Shown here: one piece after another, positions 6,343 through 6,512 of the stretch
How positions within the stretch are numbered: the stretch's first letter is position 1
Layout: every line of letters begins with the position of its first letter
Origin: CAYMLL01 sp964390645
GTDB lineage: Bacteria; Planctomycetota; UBA8108
Direction: 5' to 3'
Length of the DNA: 6,512 nt
NCBI GenBank assembly: GCA_964390645.1
Contig: CAYMLL010000374.1
Coordinates: 1-6,512, forward strand
Notes under the pieces: generated by a model
Seen by the model: only the letters and a program-made list of their open reading frames with translations
Databases searched by the model: none
Told to the model about the DNA's origin: nothing
Program-made: the position numbers and the translations under genes

Positions 6343-6512
6343 ATGAGAACTTCCCTCCTCACGTGGCTCTTCATCAGCGGGCTCTGTCTCCCGGCGTCGG
6401 TGCGTGCCGGCGACGACCGTGCTGCCGGCCCCGGGGGGGGGCGCGCCCGGGGGGGGGGGGGGGGGGGGCGCCGGGGCCGGCCCCCGCCCCCCGCCCCCCC
6501 CCCCCCCGGCGG
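6343..6512 (+). CDS. Start of an exported protein, cut by the right edge
   Basis: The ATG at 6343 opens MRTSLLTWLFISGLCLPASVRA followed by GDD: a basic start, a hydrophobic core of about 14 residues and a VRA cleavage site, which is a standard Sec signal peptide. GGCGG lies 4 bases before the ATG, a weak ribosome site. Only about 56 codons are present. After residue 30 the sequence is only G and C runs, giving Gly/Pro/Arg of no meaning, so the mature protein cannot be identified. In loci of this type a neighbouring FG-GAP/ASPIC-UnbV (CRTAC1-like) protein would be unsurprising, but nothing here shows it. Confidence 0.6.
   Translation, partial: MRTSLLTWLFISGLCLPASVRAGDDRAAGPGGGRARGGGGGGRRGRPPPPAPPPPG
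6433..6507. other. Poly-G/poly-C tracts at the right edge, probable sequence error
   Basis: The last 80 or so bases are almost only G and C, with runs of 9 G (6433..6441), 20 G (6449..6468) and 14 C (6494..6507). They follow immediately after a normal signal-peptide coding segment. They look like degraded read ends rather than coding sequence. Confidence 0.65.

Noticed and set aside
6023..6346. A 107-codon plus-strand frame (GTG start) ending ATGA on the next gene.
   Set aside because: No ribosome site, no recognised domain, and an equally open minus-strand frame over the same bases. It is kept only as a note in the intergenic entry.

Overview
This window is very GC-rich DNA that looks like one short contig from an uncultured, probably Gram-negative-type bacterium. 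The evidence for the cell type is two probable lipoproteins, a cleavable signal peptide and an exported seven-heme cytochrome c. From memory of these families, the combination of SGNH hydrolases carrying TPRs, TPR lipoproteins and c554-like multiheme cytochromes with C-terminal TPRs is common in Planctomycetota, Acidobacteriota, Eisenbacteria, Myxococcota and similar metagenomic lineages. The sequence alone does not let me choose a phylum.

Layout. The left half (1..3583) is a minus-strand pair. A membrane-anchored SGNH-hydrolase/TPR protein (start 3583, stop 1274) is followed 24 bases later by a TPR lipoprotein that starts at a TTG (1249) and runs off the left edge. A divergent spacer of about 630 bases (3584..4215) follows; it may hold a small minus-strand ORF whose stop overlaps the hydrolase start as ATGA. 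The right half is on the plus strand. It has a seven-heme c554-like cytochrome with a TPR tail (4216..5949), a roughly 390-base stretch with small hairpins and no convincing gene (5950..6342), and the first codons of a second exported protein (6343 to the right edge).

How the genes may work together. All four supported products are predicted to be exported or membrane-anchored, and three carry TPRs. A reasonable inference is an envelope system in which a multiheme cytochrome does periplasmic or outer-membrane electron transfer, while TPR scaffolds and an SGNH esterase or acyl-transfer-type enzyme act on or assemble surface material. No substrate can be read from the sequence.

Sequence quality. 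G/C-only homopolymer tracts lie at both ends and inside one TPR of the hydrolase gene. They look like base-call or assembly damage rather than biology. The hydrolase C-terminus may also contain a one-base frameshift. I found no RNA genes, CRISPR arrays, insertion sequences or integration sites. The strongest unusual points are a TPR pair placed between the SGNH catalytic blocks, a 15-bp tandem repeat expanded directly after a heme site, and the clustering of these genes.
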